Of a stretch of 64,000 bases of DNA, positions 33,653 to 42,357 are shown piece by piece. The DNA lies in contig OZ244212.1 in the NCBI GenBank assembly GCA_965216695.1, positions 3,658,001 through 3,722,000 of the forward strand, written 5' to 3'. The stretch is from G965216695 sp965216695 (lineage in GTDB: Bacteria; Pseudomonadota; Gammaproteobacteria; Pseudomonadales; Azotimanducaceae). Numbering within the stretch: position 1 is the stretch's first letter; every line of letters starts with the position of its first letter. The translations under genes and the position numbers were made by a program. A model generated the notes under the pieces. The model searched no databases. It was not told the DNA's origin and saw only the letters and a program-made list of their open reading frames with translations.

Positions 33653-34378
33653 ATGGTCGAGTATGAAACAGACGTACAGACTGCCGACGGAGTAATGAAT
33701 ACGTACATCGTCCATCCGGACGAAGGAGGACCGCACCCGGTGGTGCTCTTCCTGATGGACGCGCCCGGTAAACGCCCGGAGCTGCACGACATGGCGAGTC
33801 GCCTGGCGAGTGCCGGGTACTACGTGATGTTGCCCAACCTGTACTACCGGCGCGTGCGCGTGTTTGATATGGCGTCCTCAGATCGTGAAACGATGTTCGG
33901 CCACATGAATTCGCTCAGTAACGCGTTGGTGTGCGCCGACGCAGATCGGTTGCTCGCGTTTGCGGATGGGGACGCGAATGCAGCGGATGGGCCCGCCGGC
34001 TGCGTTGGTTACTGCATGAGCGGTCCGTTCGCGTTCGCACTTGCGGCACACAGTGAGCGGATTCGCGCCGCGGCGTCGTTTCATGGCGTACGTCTGTACA
34101 CGAACGCGGCCGATTCGCCGCACCTCGGCGCCGACCGCATCCGTGGCGAGCTGTACTTCGGGTGCGCAGCGCACGATGAGTGGGCGCCGCCGGAAATGAT
34201 CGCGAACCTGGATAAGCACCTGGCCACCACAGACGTGCGGTATCGCATTGAATGGTATCCCGGCACGCATCACGGCTTTGTGTTTCCAAGGCGTGAGGGC
34301 CTCTACCACCGCAGTTCTGCAGAGCGGCATTGGGAACGGCTGCATGCGCTGTTCCAGCGGAACTTAGTCGCCGGTTGA
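33653..34378 (+). CDS. Dienelactone hydrolase family protein
   Basis: A 241-residue alpha/beta hydrolase. The catalytic triad is visible as Cys121 in GYCMSG, Asp in AAHDEWAPP and His in GTHHGFVFP. Typical members open dienelactones from chlorocatechol degradation, but many others hydrolyse different esters. No catechol pathway genes are near. It follows the acyl-CoA dehydrogenase by 54 bases on the same strand and overlaps the end of the convergent ATP-grasp-like gene by 15 bases. Confidence 0.92.
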   Translation: MVEYETDVQTADGVMNTYIVHPDEGGPHPVVLFLMDAPGKRPELHDMASRLASAGYYVMLPNLYYRRVRVFDMASSDRETMFGHMNSLSNALVCADADRLLAFADGDANAADGPAGCVGYCMSGPFAFALAAHSERIRAAASFHGVRLYTNAADSPHLGADRIRGELYFGCAAHDEWAPPEMIANLDKHLATTDVRYRIEWYPGTHHGFVFPRREGLYHRSSAERHWERLHALFQRNLVAG

Positions 34379-35719
34379 GTCCGCGGCGGGCAGTCGGATC
34401 AGGTCGGCGGTTGGCAGCACGGCCGCGCCGAGTCGTTCGTTTTTTATGCGTTGAAACTCGACGAAATCACCCCGCACCATTTGCCACACGTAAACGTGCG
34501 GACGGCCGTCGATATCGACCGGGAACGGACTGAAGCCGATGGGCAGGGCTTGAAACGCCGCGCCCGCGGTGCGGTAACGCTCGCTGAACTGCAGGAAGGC
34601 GTCCAGATTTTCGAGTGGGACGACATCGAAGAACGCCACAACGCGATCCTGTTGCCAGCCGAGCTTGCGTACGAACTGGGCTGGAAACAAACCGCCGGTC
34701 CACCGCGCGTTGATCTCGGTGATTAGAAGCGGCCGTGCGGCGCCCGGTTGCCGGTTTACGAAGAAATCGATGCCGCAGTTCAAACCGAGCGGGTGTGCAT
34801 GGCCATGGGCTCGGGCGTAGGCGCCAACCTCGAGCAGTTGCGCGCGGGTCGCTTCGTCCAGCGATACGTCACCACCGAGCAGATTACCGACCCACAGACC
34901 GTCCGCGAACAGAATCTGGCGGGTGTTGGTGATTACGACGTCTGTGTCCGTTACTGTCAGATCGACAGTCATCTCGACGTACTCATCCAGCGCGAGCCGT
35001 TCCTGAAGCAGTACAGCCATGTCGCCCGTGTATTCGGCGAGGAATACCTCGGCGGCGTTCACGTCCGCAACGCAGGTTACGTTGCGTGCGCCGGCCAGAC
35101 CGAGCGTTTTCAGCATTACCGGTGCGTGTTGTTCGAAGAACTGGGCGGCGTCGGCGTTGTGCAAGTTGCGTTTTGTGGTCGTGAGCGTTTCCGGCACCGG
35201 CAGTCCGAACGCGGGGGCATGCTCGGCGAAGTGAAACTTGGAGTTGACGTTGCGGCTCACCGCCAGCGCGGTATCGCTCTGGTGCAACGGAGCGTTGGAG
35301 CCGCTGGTCATGTAGAGCGCTACGCGTTCCACGTCCGGTATCGACGCGGCTACTGAGGTATAGAAGCCCTGCTCCGGGTGATAGCTGCAGCCTGCCGGCG
35401 GCACCCCGTTCAGACCAAGGTCGGCAAACGCCTCCTGAAAAAAGGCCAGCACGGGTTGCCACTCGGATTGCTCGAACGTCTGAAACAGACTGACCCGGTC
35501 GCCGGCCTTGCCGATCCCGAGGAGGGCGACCTGCAGCAACGCAGTCAGATAGATATTGGACTCGTGGTCGGCGCGTTGCTTTGGTGTCAGATCGTTCAGG
35601 TCGAAGTGCAGACTGCAGTCGTCGCCCGCCATCGCGTACAGCGTTGGTGCGTCGGTGGGCGGCGCGAACGGCGCTGCGTATCGAGAGAAAGAATCAGATG
35701 GGGCGGAGGGTTCGCTCAT
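34364..35719 (-). CDS. ATP-grasp-like protein of unknown substrate
   Basis: A 451-residue soluble protein. Its C-terminal half has ATP-grasp signs: a grasp-domain hinge (HAPVMLKTLGLAGARNVTCV, VLLQERLALDEYVEMTVDL) and the metal-binding LLITEINARWTGGLFP, with the E-x-N arrangement. The N-terminal ~150 residues resemble the pre-ATP-grasp segment of ligases. Such enzymes join a carboxylate to an amine or thiol through an acyl-phosphate. No biosynthetic partner lies beside it, so the product is unknown. It is convergent with, and overlaps by 15 bases, the dienelactone hydrolase gene. Confidence 0.75.
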   Translation of the reverse strand: MSEPSAPSDSFSRYAAPFAPPTDAPTLYAMAGDDCSLHFDLNDLTPKQRADHESNIYLTALLQVALLGIGKAGDRVSLFQTFEQSEWQPVLAFFQEAFADLGLNGVPPAGCSYHPEQGFYTSVAASIPDVERVALYMTSGSNAPLHQSDTALAVSRNVNSKFHFAEHAPAFGLPVPETLTTTKRNLHNADAAQFFEQHAPVMLKTLGLAGARNVTCVADVNAAEVFLAEYTGDMAVLLQERLALDEYVEMTVDLTVTDTDVVITNTRQILFADGLWVGNLLGGDVSLDEATRAQLLEVGAYARAHGHAHPLGLNCGIDFFVNRQPGAARPLLITEINARWTGGLFPAQFVRKLGWQQDRVVAFFDVVPLENLDAFLQFSERYRTAGAAFQALPIGFSPFPVDIDGRPHVYVWQMVRGDFVEFQRIKNERLGAAVLPTADLIRLPAADSTGD

Positions 35720-35972
35720 CGTTCGTGATCTGAAACTGCTCCCGGTGATATGGGTGGTGGCGCTGGCGTTACCGGCACGCCGCGAGCCCGTCCGGCAAGC
35801 AGCTGGGCGTTCGTCCGACGCCAGATACTAGCCTAAAACAGACTCTCATTCAGGTTGGGGAAGCCGCCGTTGTCGATCCCAAGCAGACCATACGTTTTTG
35901 ATAAAATTTCGAGCTATGACTCATTTTGAACTCGTATCGGTTGCTGGAGCCCGCAACTGGGAGGTACTGGGT

Positions 35973-36572
35973 ATGACAAACACAACTAAAAGCTCAAGGG
36001 CTTTTTCATTTCTCGGATTCGTGCTACTCGTGATTGGCGTGGCTGTATTCGCCGTGCGTTTGATTCACGCGGGTCCATATGCAATGCCCCACGGCGGTGC
36101 GCTTTACGGTGCACTCGGCGCTCTGTTACTCGGCGGGGTTTTGGTCTGGGGAAAACGTCGCATACTGTGTTGGATCGCTTTGTTGATTAGCCCATTGGTT
36201 CTGTTTCCTGCCATCTATTCCATTGCGGGGGAGTCTGAGGAAGTCATTTCCCTCTATTCGACCGATTCGAAAAACCGCCCAGTGGACTTGCGTTTATGGA
36301 TTGTTGATCGAGAGGACGGTGCATGGGTTGGCATGCCGAAGGACAAAGCAGTTGAACACAGTTTGCATGGCGCTCAGTTAAGAATGTTGCGTGCGGGCGA
36401 AAACGTTTGCGTCACGCCGGTGCTGCATGAGGACCGGCCCACTGTCCGAGCGATACATGGTATGAAGGTTGAGAAATATGCCGTGGCGCAGGTTGCGGGA
36501 GCGATAGGTTCCTATCCTCTGGAGGCACCTGAGACGACGGTTGCACTTCGCCTAGACCCCTGCGGAGGATAG
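35973..36572 (+). CDS. Membrane protein with a nitroreductase/PNPOx-like tail
   Basis: A 199-residue protein with three hydrophobic helices (FSFLGFVLLVIGVAVFAVRL, ALGALLLGGVLVW, ILCWIALLISPLVLFPAIYS) and a soluble C-terminus. That part (VDLRLWIVDREDGAWVGMP, then VCVTPVLHEDRPT) recalls the split-barrel of deazaflavin-type nitroreductases, though the match is by eye and short. The start at 35973 has GGGAGG eight bases upstream. The gene sits in an AT-richer stretch than its neighbours. Confidence 0.6.
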   Translation: MTNTTKSSRAFSFLGFVLLVIGVAVFAVRLIHAGPYAMPHGGALYGALGALLLGGVLVWGKRRILCWIALLISPLVLFPAIYSIAGESEEVISLYSTDSKNRPVDLRLWIVDREDGAWVGMPKDKAVEHSLHGAQLRMLRAGENVCVTPVLHEDRPTVRAIHGMKVEKYAVAQVAGAIGSYPLEAPETTVALRLDPCGG

Positions 36573-37078
36573 TGTCGCACGCCCATAGGTGCTGATCTGG
36601 TGCGGTGACCCACGGCTGGCGCTCGGGGTACAGCCGAAACGGAAGAGGCCAGCATATACTCTGCGATTTGCTGGTTCCGTTCGAAAACATGGTCGATGTA
36701 TCCGAGTTTCGCCGCAGGTACTGCGAGAAATGTGGGACGCACAATGGCGCACAACCGTCGAATCGGTTGGATGAAGTAACCGGGCTGACCGACCGCTCGT
36801 GGCCGAACTGAGCGGCTTTGCTCGCAAACCATCGCGGCTGCTTACCAACAAATCACTCATGATTTGTGATCTAGTTTGTTCCGCCGGGGTAAGCAGCCGC
36901 TGATCTTGTCTGGGGCAAGGCGCTCTTGTCGACTCTTTTCAGGCACTGGGCCGCCAACTACTGTTCACGCATTCACGGTCGAGGGGTGCCGGGACGCTCG
37001 GACTTAACTGATCGTCTCTTCACAACTCTGAGTCGAGTGGTTCAAGATGGATGCCGACTCTGTCAGGGGAGAAGTTGA
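36573..37078. other. Gene-poor 0.5-kb stretch in an AT-richer island
   Basis: No convincing gene. A 68-codon GTG-started frame (36605-36811) contains YCEKCGTHN but has neither a good ribosome-binding site nor a recognisable fold. The main structure is a large inverted repeat at 36831-36903, listed separately. The last 20 bases carry AGGGGAG, the ribosome-binding site for the amidohydrolase gene. Confidence 0.6.
36831..36903. repeat. Large nested inverted repeat
   Basis: Perfect 13-base arms GCGGCTGCTTACC (36834-36846) and GGTAAGCAGCCGC (36888-36900) enclose a second perfect stem ACAAATCA/TGATTTGT (36848-36855, 36860-36867; loop CTCA). AACAAA at 36847 can instead pair with TTTGTT at 36875, extending the outer stem. 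There is no T-tract, so it is not a normal intrinsic terminator; it could be the end of a mobile element or an RNA structure. Confidence 0.8.
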
Positions 37079-38026
37079 GTGACATCTCTAATAGCACGTT
37101 TAGTTTGCATCCTATTCTTTTTCGGCGGAGCGTCAGCAGGGGCAGAATCGCCGCACAACCCAGTCATTGACGTACATCTCCATCTCTGGTCTGCGACTCG
37201 GCTTCCGGCGGCGAAACATCTGCGTGGTTTCAAAGGGGCTGATTCTCGAGAAAATCTGGCAAAAGAAACGTTAGCTCAGATGCAGAAGCACAACGTGGTA
37301 CTCGGTCTTGTCCATGAGGATCCAGCCAGTATCGAGCTAATTACAAAGCTGGATCCAGACCGTTTCATTGGATTTCCAAAAGCGATCAGTCCTGATGGCG
37401 TGCCAACAGCGAAGGCGTTGGATAAGAACCTTACAAGCAGAACCTGGGGAGGTATTGGCGAGATTCTGACCGTTTACGGCGGCACCCGAGCCAACGAAAA
37501 AAGATTGGACCCATTTTACGATGCCGCGATGCGCCACGACGTACCGATTTTTTGGCACACGGGTATTAGCTTTCCAGGTGTGACGCTAAGAGATGCTAAG
37601 TTTCGAGCAACTTTAGGCCGACCCACGTTGTGGGAAGAGACACTGGTTCGTTACCCGAAAATGAAGGGAGTCTTGATGCATGCGGGGTGGCCCTTCCGTG
37701 ATGAGATCGTAGCGTTGTTGTTAGTGTATCCATGGATACACGTTGATACTGGCGCGGTTGTGCATCTCGAAAACCGAAAGGGTTTCTATGATTACTTTGG
37801 ATACCTAATCGATTCTGGATTAAGCGATCGGATAATGTTCGGTAGCGACCAGATGGGATGGCCTGATGCAATCGGGTACTCCATATCAGTGATTGATGAT
37901 GCCCCGTGGCCAGATGAGATAAAACGAGACATCCTTTATAACAATGCCGCCAGATTACTCGGCTTGAGCCAAATTCAGAAAGACGCTCACCATCGAGAAC
38001 TTGAGGACTCTTCAACAGTCCGTTAG
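37079..38026 (+). CDS. Secreted amidohydrolase family protein
   Basis: A 315-residue protein with a signal peptide (LIARLVCILFFFGGASAGA) and an amidohydrolase barrel: the metal-binding DVHLHLW near the N-terminus, PIFWHTGISFPG, GVLMHAGWPFRDE and the late Asp in MFGSDQMGWP. This is the amidohydrolase-2 (decarboxylase-like) arrangement, here exported. Substrate unknown. The start is GTG with AGGGGAG upstream. Codon use appears more AT-rich than the rest of the window, so it may have been acquired with the preceding membrane protein. Confidence 0.85.
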   Translation: MTSLIARLVCILFFFGGASAGAESPHNPVIDVHLHLWSATRLPAAKHLRGFKGADSRENLAKETLAQMQKHNVVLGLVHEDPASIELITKLDPDRFIGFPKAISPDGVPTAKALDKNLTSRTWGGIGEILTVYGGTRANEKRLDPFYDAAMRHDVPIFWHTGISFPGVTLRDAKFRATLGRPTLWEETLVRYPKMKGVLMHAGWPFRDEIVALLLVYPWIHVDTGAVVHLENRKGFYDYFGYLIDSGLSDRIMFGSDQMGWPDAIGYSISVIDDAPWPDEIKRDILYNNAARLLGLSQIQKDAHHRELEDSSTVR

Positions 38027-38340
38027 TGGCCGAACCCGGAAGTAGAATCTCGCTAGGCGAATGACTGCTCTGGAGAAAGCAGCCACTCAACCCGGATTGG
38101 TGACTGATAAGAACCGACCCGCAACAGACATGGGGTCACTGCTGAGCTTGCGGAGCGACGATAAATTATCGTGCCAGATGATTTGACGCACTTTCGACGC
38201 TGGCACACCGAACTCGACCGTAGGCCGAGTGCGGCTGCCTAACTGGCGACCGGTAGGTTGCGGCCGATTCCGGCGGGCAACACGAGACGTCCAAGCCATT
38301 CTGCGATACCGTTCAGGCAGTATCGTGGTGGAGAACGTTT
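38027..38340. other. Intergenic stretch without a supported gene
   Basis: Nothing convincing is coded in these 314 bases. Short frames on both strands show no ribosome-binding site or recognisable domain. The text reads like degenerate intergenic repeat DNA that links the AT-richer island to the cupin gene. Confidence 0.5.
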
Positions 38341-38766
38341 GTGACAGACACCGGCCCCTTTGATCTCAGCAAGACTCCGATACACCTCGAATCCGTCGAT
38401 GGTGACGCGTCAGGATTTGAGCCACTGAAATGGTTCGGCTTCGATGGTCCTTCATTTGGTAGGTACGTCGAGCAGCTTTGCACGGCAGACAAGCCGGGAC
38501 GTCTGGTGATGATCGAATCCACCGTTTCCGACTGGCCGACTTGGGAACGGCATACGGAGGGCGACGAGTTGGTGATAGTGCTCGAAGGATCGGGAACGTT
38601 TCACCAGCTGGTTGGAGACGAACAACGGAGCAGTCCATTCAAAGCGGGTGACACCTTCTTGAATCCCAGGGGGGTCTGGCATACCGCGGACGTGACAGAG
38701 GCGATGCGCGCCATCTATATAACGCCTTGCCCCGGAACCGAAAACAAACCGCGCGAAGTCCAATAG
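38341..38766 (+). CDS. Cupin domain-containing protein
   Basis: A 141-residue single cupin. Motif 1 is represented by TWERHTEGDELVIVLEGSG (His and Glu ligands), and motif 2 by FLNPRGVWHTADV with the second His. Small cupins of this type bind Fe, Mn or Zn and may be isomerases, dioxygenases or sugar-sensing proteins. Nothing specific can be assigned. The start is GTG. A degenerate 11-base tandem repeat lies just downstream. Confidence 0.87.
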   Translation: MTDTGPFDLSKTPIHLESVDGDASGFEPLKWFGFDGPSFGRYVEQLCTADKPGRLVMIESTVSDWPTWERHTEGDELVIVLEGSGTFHQLVGDEQRSSPFKAGDTFLNPRGVWHTADVTEAMRAIYITPCPGTENKPREVQ

Positions 38767-38790
38767 AGGGTTGGCGTAACCCCTCCCATC

Positions 38791-38822
38791 GGGAAGAGAT
38801 CGGGAAGAGATCGGATAAGATC
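38791..38822 (+). repeat. 11-base tandem repeat
   Basis: Two identical copies of GGGAAGAGATC (38791-38801, 38802-38812) are followed by a degenerate third, GGATAAGATC (38813-38822), in the gap between the cupin and SMP-30 genes. Confidence 0.85.
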
Positions 38823-38933
38823 TTTACTTCGGTTTTCTGAACTTTAGTATGAAGAAGCGCCGATGCCGATATAACAGGACGTAGTGGCGCTGTGCGGAGC
38901 GGAAGCGGAGGGGAGCATGAGAGATGATCAGTT

Positions 38934-39839
38934 GTGGGCGAGCGGCCCGCGGCGTGGTGGGCGCAGCCAGTGGAAGCGTTGACGCGCGGCTACGGGCTCA
39001 TTGAAGGGCCTGTGTGGGCACCGGGTCGCGGCTTGTTGTTCAGTGACGTGCTTGGTGGAGGTGTCTTCTGCCTCGACGCCAATGGCGCGGTATCGACGGT
39101 GTTTCCGCATCGCCGGGGCATTGGCGGCATGGCCCTGCACGAGCAGGACGGTTTGCTGGTCAGCGGCCGCAACATCGCGTTCAAACCGTTCGACGGAGGG
39201 GCCACACGTACGGTGCTGGACCGGGACGAAAGCGGCGGCAATGTCGGCTACAACGACATCACGACGGACGCCGCGGGCCGGGTGTATGCGGGTTCGCTCG
39301 GCGCGAGCCCCGTCTTTGACGATGGACGGGCTCCCCAAGCCGGAGACCTGTACCTGATTGATCTGGATGGTTCGGCTCGGGTTGTCGGGCGGGACGTGCA
39401 GTTGACCAACGGTCTCGGGTTCTCACCGGACGGCCGTACGCTGTATCACTCGGACTCGCGCCGGCAGACGGTATTCTGCTATCCGGTTCACGACGACGCG
39501 TCTCTGGGTGAAAAGCAGCCCTTCGCGCGGCCGGAAAAGGGCGTGCCGGACGGACTCGTGGTGTCTGAAGACGGCTCGGTATGGGTCGCGTTGGCGGGCG
39601 GCGGCAAGGGCGTCGCGGTATTCGGCGCGGACGGTGCAATGAGTGACTTCGTAGAGATTCCATTGCCGATGTGCACGAGTGTTTGCTTCGGTGGTGACGA
39701 TCTGCGGGACCTCTACATCGTTTCCGGATCCGAGGGTGCACCCGATGCGCAATCGGGCGCGGTTTATCTGCACCGGTCGAGCGTGGCCGGTTTGCCGGTC
39801 GCACCGGCCGCCGTGCAGCTACCGCCGGCCAGTGATTGA
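38934..39839 (+). CDS. SMP-30/gluconolactonase family protein
   Basis: A 301-residue six-bladed beta-propeller. Metal ligands fit the family: Glu in LIEGPVW, Asn in GYNDITTD, Asn in LTNGLGFSPDGRTLYHSDS with the Asp, and the VPDGLVV blade. It probably hydrolyses a lactone or ester and needs a divalent metal. GTG at 38934 is the only possible start in this frame because a stop codon precedes it at 38925; the ribosome-binding site is weak. Confidence 0.9.
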   Translation: MGERPAAWWAQPVEALTRGYGLIEGPVWAPGRGLLFSDVLGGGVFCLDANGAVSTVFPHRRGIGGMALHEQDGLLVSGRNIAFKPFDGGATRTVLDRDESGGNVGYNDITTDAAGRVYAGSLGASPVFDDGRAPQAGDLYLIDLDGSARVVGRDVQLTNGLGFSPDGRTLYHSDSRRQTVFCYPVHDDASLGEKQPFARPEKGVPDGLVVSEDGSVWVALAGGGKGVAVFGADGAMSDFVEIPLPMCTSVCFGGDDLRDLYIVSGSEGAPDAQSGAVYLHRSSVAGLPVAPAAVQLPPASD

Positions 39840-39874
39840 ACGGACGATGGGAGAGGAGGAGGGGAGAGCCTGAT

Positions 39875-40708
39875 ATGGACAAAGTAACGGTAGAGACGGG
39901 AACCGAGGATCTGCTTGCGCATCGAGAAGGCGGGGTACTCGTGATAGCGTTGAATCGACCACAGGCGCGCAATGCGATGTCGGGTGAGATGAACGCGGCG
40001 CTTGCTGCGCTGCTGAAGTCGGGCGAAACCGATTCGGACGTGCGCTGCATCGTCATCACCGGCAGCGGCGGTGCGTTTTGCGCCGGCGGCGATGTGAAGG
40101 GCATGGCGTCCCGCTCAAAGGGTGGCACGGACGAGGGGCCGTCGCTCGACGAGCGCATTCATCTGCAACGGCTTAATCAACGCGCTACCGCGGGTCGTAT
40201 GTTTCTGATGCCCAAGCCGGTGGTTGCCAGCATTCCGGGGCCGGCGGCTGGTGCGGGTCTGTCGCTGGCGCTTGCGGCTGACATGCGCGTCATGGCCGAG
40301 TCGGCATTCATCACAACGGCGTTTGCCCGAGTTGGATTCAGCGGCGACTACGGCGGGAGCTTTTTTCTGTCGCACCTGGTCGGTACAGGCAAAGCGAAGG
40401 AACTCTACTTCCTGTCGGACCGTGTCAATGCTGACGAGTGCCTGAAGCTGGGTATCGCCAACAAAGTGGTACCCGGCGAGGTACTGATGGAGGAGACGAT
40501 GTCGCTCGCGCACCGGCTCGCGTCAGGTCCGCCGCTCGCGTACCGGTATATGAAGGAGAACATCAACCGCGCGGCGATGGGTGCCGACGTGCTTGAGTGC
40601 ATGGATCTTGAGGCGACGCACCACACGCACACTGGCCTGAGCGCCGACCACCGGGCGGCCGCCAAAGCCTTCGTCGAAAAAACCGACGTCGTCTTCAGCG
40701 GCCGTTGA
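39875..40708 (+). CDS. Enoyl-CoA hydratase/isomerase family protein
   Basis: A 277-residue crotonase. The N-terminal ALNRPQARNAMSGEM, the oxyanion-hole region GGAFCAGGDVKGM and the second loop IPGPAAGAGLSLALAADMRV are typical. In the active site, one of the two Glu of true hydratases is replaced (AFARVGFSGDYGGSFFLSHL has Asp at the second position), so it may be an isomerase or another crotonase reaction. The start at 39875 is chosen because GGAGGGGAG lies eight bases before it. Confidence 0.92.
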   Translation: MDKVTVETGTEDLLAHREGGVLVIALNRPQARNAMSGEMNAALAALLKSGETDSDVRCIVITGSGGAFCAGGDVKGMASRSKGGTDEGPSLDERIHLQRLNQRATAGRMFLMPKPVVASIPGPAAGAGLSLALAADMRVMAESAFITTAFARVGFSGDYGGSFFLSHLVGTGKAKELYFLSDRVNADECLKLGIANKVVPGEVLMEETMSLAHRLASGPPLAYRYMKENINRAAMGADVLECMDLEATHHTHTGLSADHRAAAKAFVEKTDVVFSGR

Positions 40709-40724
40709 TTGCGGTGCGCGAACG

Positions 40725-42191
40725 CTAAGGATAAATGACGACGTCGATCCGGCGGTTTCTCCGGCGTCCTTCCGAGCTTTCGTTGTTGGCGACCGGCTTG
40801 GATTCGCCGTAGCCGAGCGCGGTGATGTTGTCGGCGGCGATCGCGTTTGCAGCCAGCATATAGTTGCGCACCGCGTCCGCCCGCTTCTGGGACAGCTCCA
40901 GGTTCACCGCATCCGAACCGAACGAATCGGTATGACCCTCGATCACTACGTTGCTCTGGGGGAAGGCCGCCATTGCGCGCTGGACAATTGCCAACAGCCC
41001 TTCATGTTCCGGTTTCAGATCGGCCGCACCGCTGTCGAAATTCAAGCCGATCATCCGGACGATCACGGTGTTGCCCTTGCGGAACACGTAGGCCTGATCA
41101 TCCGGGAACATCTCTTCCACTTCTGCGAAGCGCTGGCGGTTGCGTTCCTGCGCAGCGATCAACTCTGTTAACTGCTGCTGTTCGGCGGACTCGGTGCCCA
41201 GCTGTTGTTGGAGTCCTGCGATCTGGGCATTCAGCGCGGTAATTTGCGCATCGCGATCGACGATGTCGTTGTTCAGTGATTCACGCTCGGTATTCCATGC
41301 GTCGATGGCGGCGATGATGTCGTCTGTGGCCTGCACATGGCCTTCATCGAAATAGATCGGCACATCGAGCTCACCGGCGATGCGCCGGAACGACTTCTCC
41401 CAGTCAAGCAGAATCGCCTCGAGCGAGGTGTCGCGATCGTCCAGCCGGTCGGCCAGTTTCGACACGTAGATCGCGTGTTTAACCTGGTGTTTCGCTTCCT
41501 GGGCGAGGCTTCGCGGACGGTCGGTGTCGTACCGATTCTCCGTTAGTTCGGTTTCGGCCTGGTCCACCATCTGCGACGCCGCTGCGAATGACACAGGCGC
41601 CCACTTCTTTGCGCGCAGATCATCCGCTTCTTCCAGCAGGTCTCGCGTTTCGTTCAGGTAGTTGGCCTTGATGGCCGTGAGTTCGGCCTCGCGAAAGAGC
41701 GCTTCGGCCTTCCCGGCGTTGCGCGTTGCGGAGTTTTCTCTGCCCCGCTCCAGGCTCGTAGTAGCCTCGGCGAGGGTTTCCTCGGCATCCTGCCAGGTGT
41801 TGCTGCTATGCGTTGCGGCCTCGGCACTTTCGGCGTCGTCCCGCGCCTGCAGCGTGGACGCAAAACGCTCGCGCGCGGCGGCGGCTGCGGTAGCCGCCGT
41901 AGCGAAGCTCTCGGTCGATTTTGCGAGCGAACGGGTGATGGAATCGATACTGCCGCCTGCGCGGAACGTCTGCTCCGCCTTGCGGTAGTGTTCCGAACCG
42001 GCGCTGTAGCTCAGCGGAGCCCAGATGTTGGCGCTGACGGCGTTGGCGGCGGTCAGCGCATTGTTGGCCTCAATAAACAGGGGTTCACGGAGTTCCTCTA
42101 CGGACGTGTCGGCGTGCGCGGCGGATCCGGCAAGCACGAACAACAGGGCGAGTAGCGGTCCACGGCAACCTTTAATCAGAACTGGGTTCAT
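40725..42191 (-). CDS. OmpA-family envelope protein with long helical part
   Basis: A 488-residue protein with a signal peptide (GPLLALLFVLAGSAAHA), about 330 residues of Ala-, Glu- and Gln-rich helix/coiled coil, and a C-terminal OmpA/MotB peptidoglycan-binding domain (LNFDSGAADLKPEH, VIEGHTDSFGSDAVNLELSQ, GYGESKPVANNESSEGRRRN). It anchors to the cell wall through diaminopimelate binding by Asp and Arg in this domain. It is divergent from the SPFH gene. Confidence 0.92.
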   Translation of the reverse strand: MNPVLIKGCRGPLLALLFVLAGSAAHADTSVEELREPLFIEANNALTAANAVSANIWAPLSYSAGSEHYRKAEQTFRAGGSIDSITRSLAKSTESFATAATAAAAARERFASTLQARDDAESAEAATHSSNTWQDAEETLAEATTSLERGRENSATRNAGKAEALFREAELTAIKANYLNETRDLLEEADDLRAKKWAPVSFAAASQMVDQAETELTENRYDTDRPRSLAQEAKHQVKHAIYVSKLADRLDDRDTSLEAILLDWEKSFRRIAGELDVPIYFDEGHVQATDDIIAAIDAWNTERESLNNDIVDRDAQITALNAQIAGLQQQLGTESAEQQQLTELIAAQERNRQRFAEVEEMFPDDQAYVFRKGNTVIVRMIGLNFDSGAADLKPEHEGLLAIVQRAMAAFPQSNVVIEGHTDSFGSDAVNLELSQKRADAVRNYMLAANAIAADNITALGYGESKPVANNESSEGRRRNRRIDVVIYP

Positions 42192-42299
42192 TGCGCATCC
42201 TGATACGGTGATAAGTCGTCGACGGTACCCTACTGCGGCGGCGTGGCGTGCTCAAGGGTTCGATGCATCGTATTTGTAACGTCGGCCTGGCGAGGGCGG

Positions 42300-42329
42300 C
42301 TGACAGGCTATCGAGCTTGAATCTATACT
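42300..42329 (+). promoter_or_regulatory. Sigma-70-type promoter of the SPFH/NfeD unit
   Basis: CTGACA (42300-42305) and TATACT (42324-42329) are 18 bases apart, close to the sigma-70 consensus. Transcription would start about 22 bases before the SPFH start codon at 42358. Confidence 0.55.
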
Positions 42330-42357
42330 CTATCGAACGACTACAGAGCGCAGGTAT

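Noticed and set aside
36605..36811. 68-codon frame with CEKCG as a small zinc protein
   Set aside because: Only one Cys pair, a GTG start without ribosome-binding site and no similarity recognised.
36834..36900. Integron attC-like site
   Set aside because: The arms are palindromic, but the RYYYAAC and GTTRRRY core sites are not at the ends.
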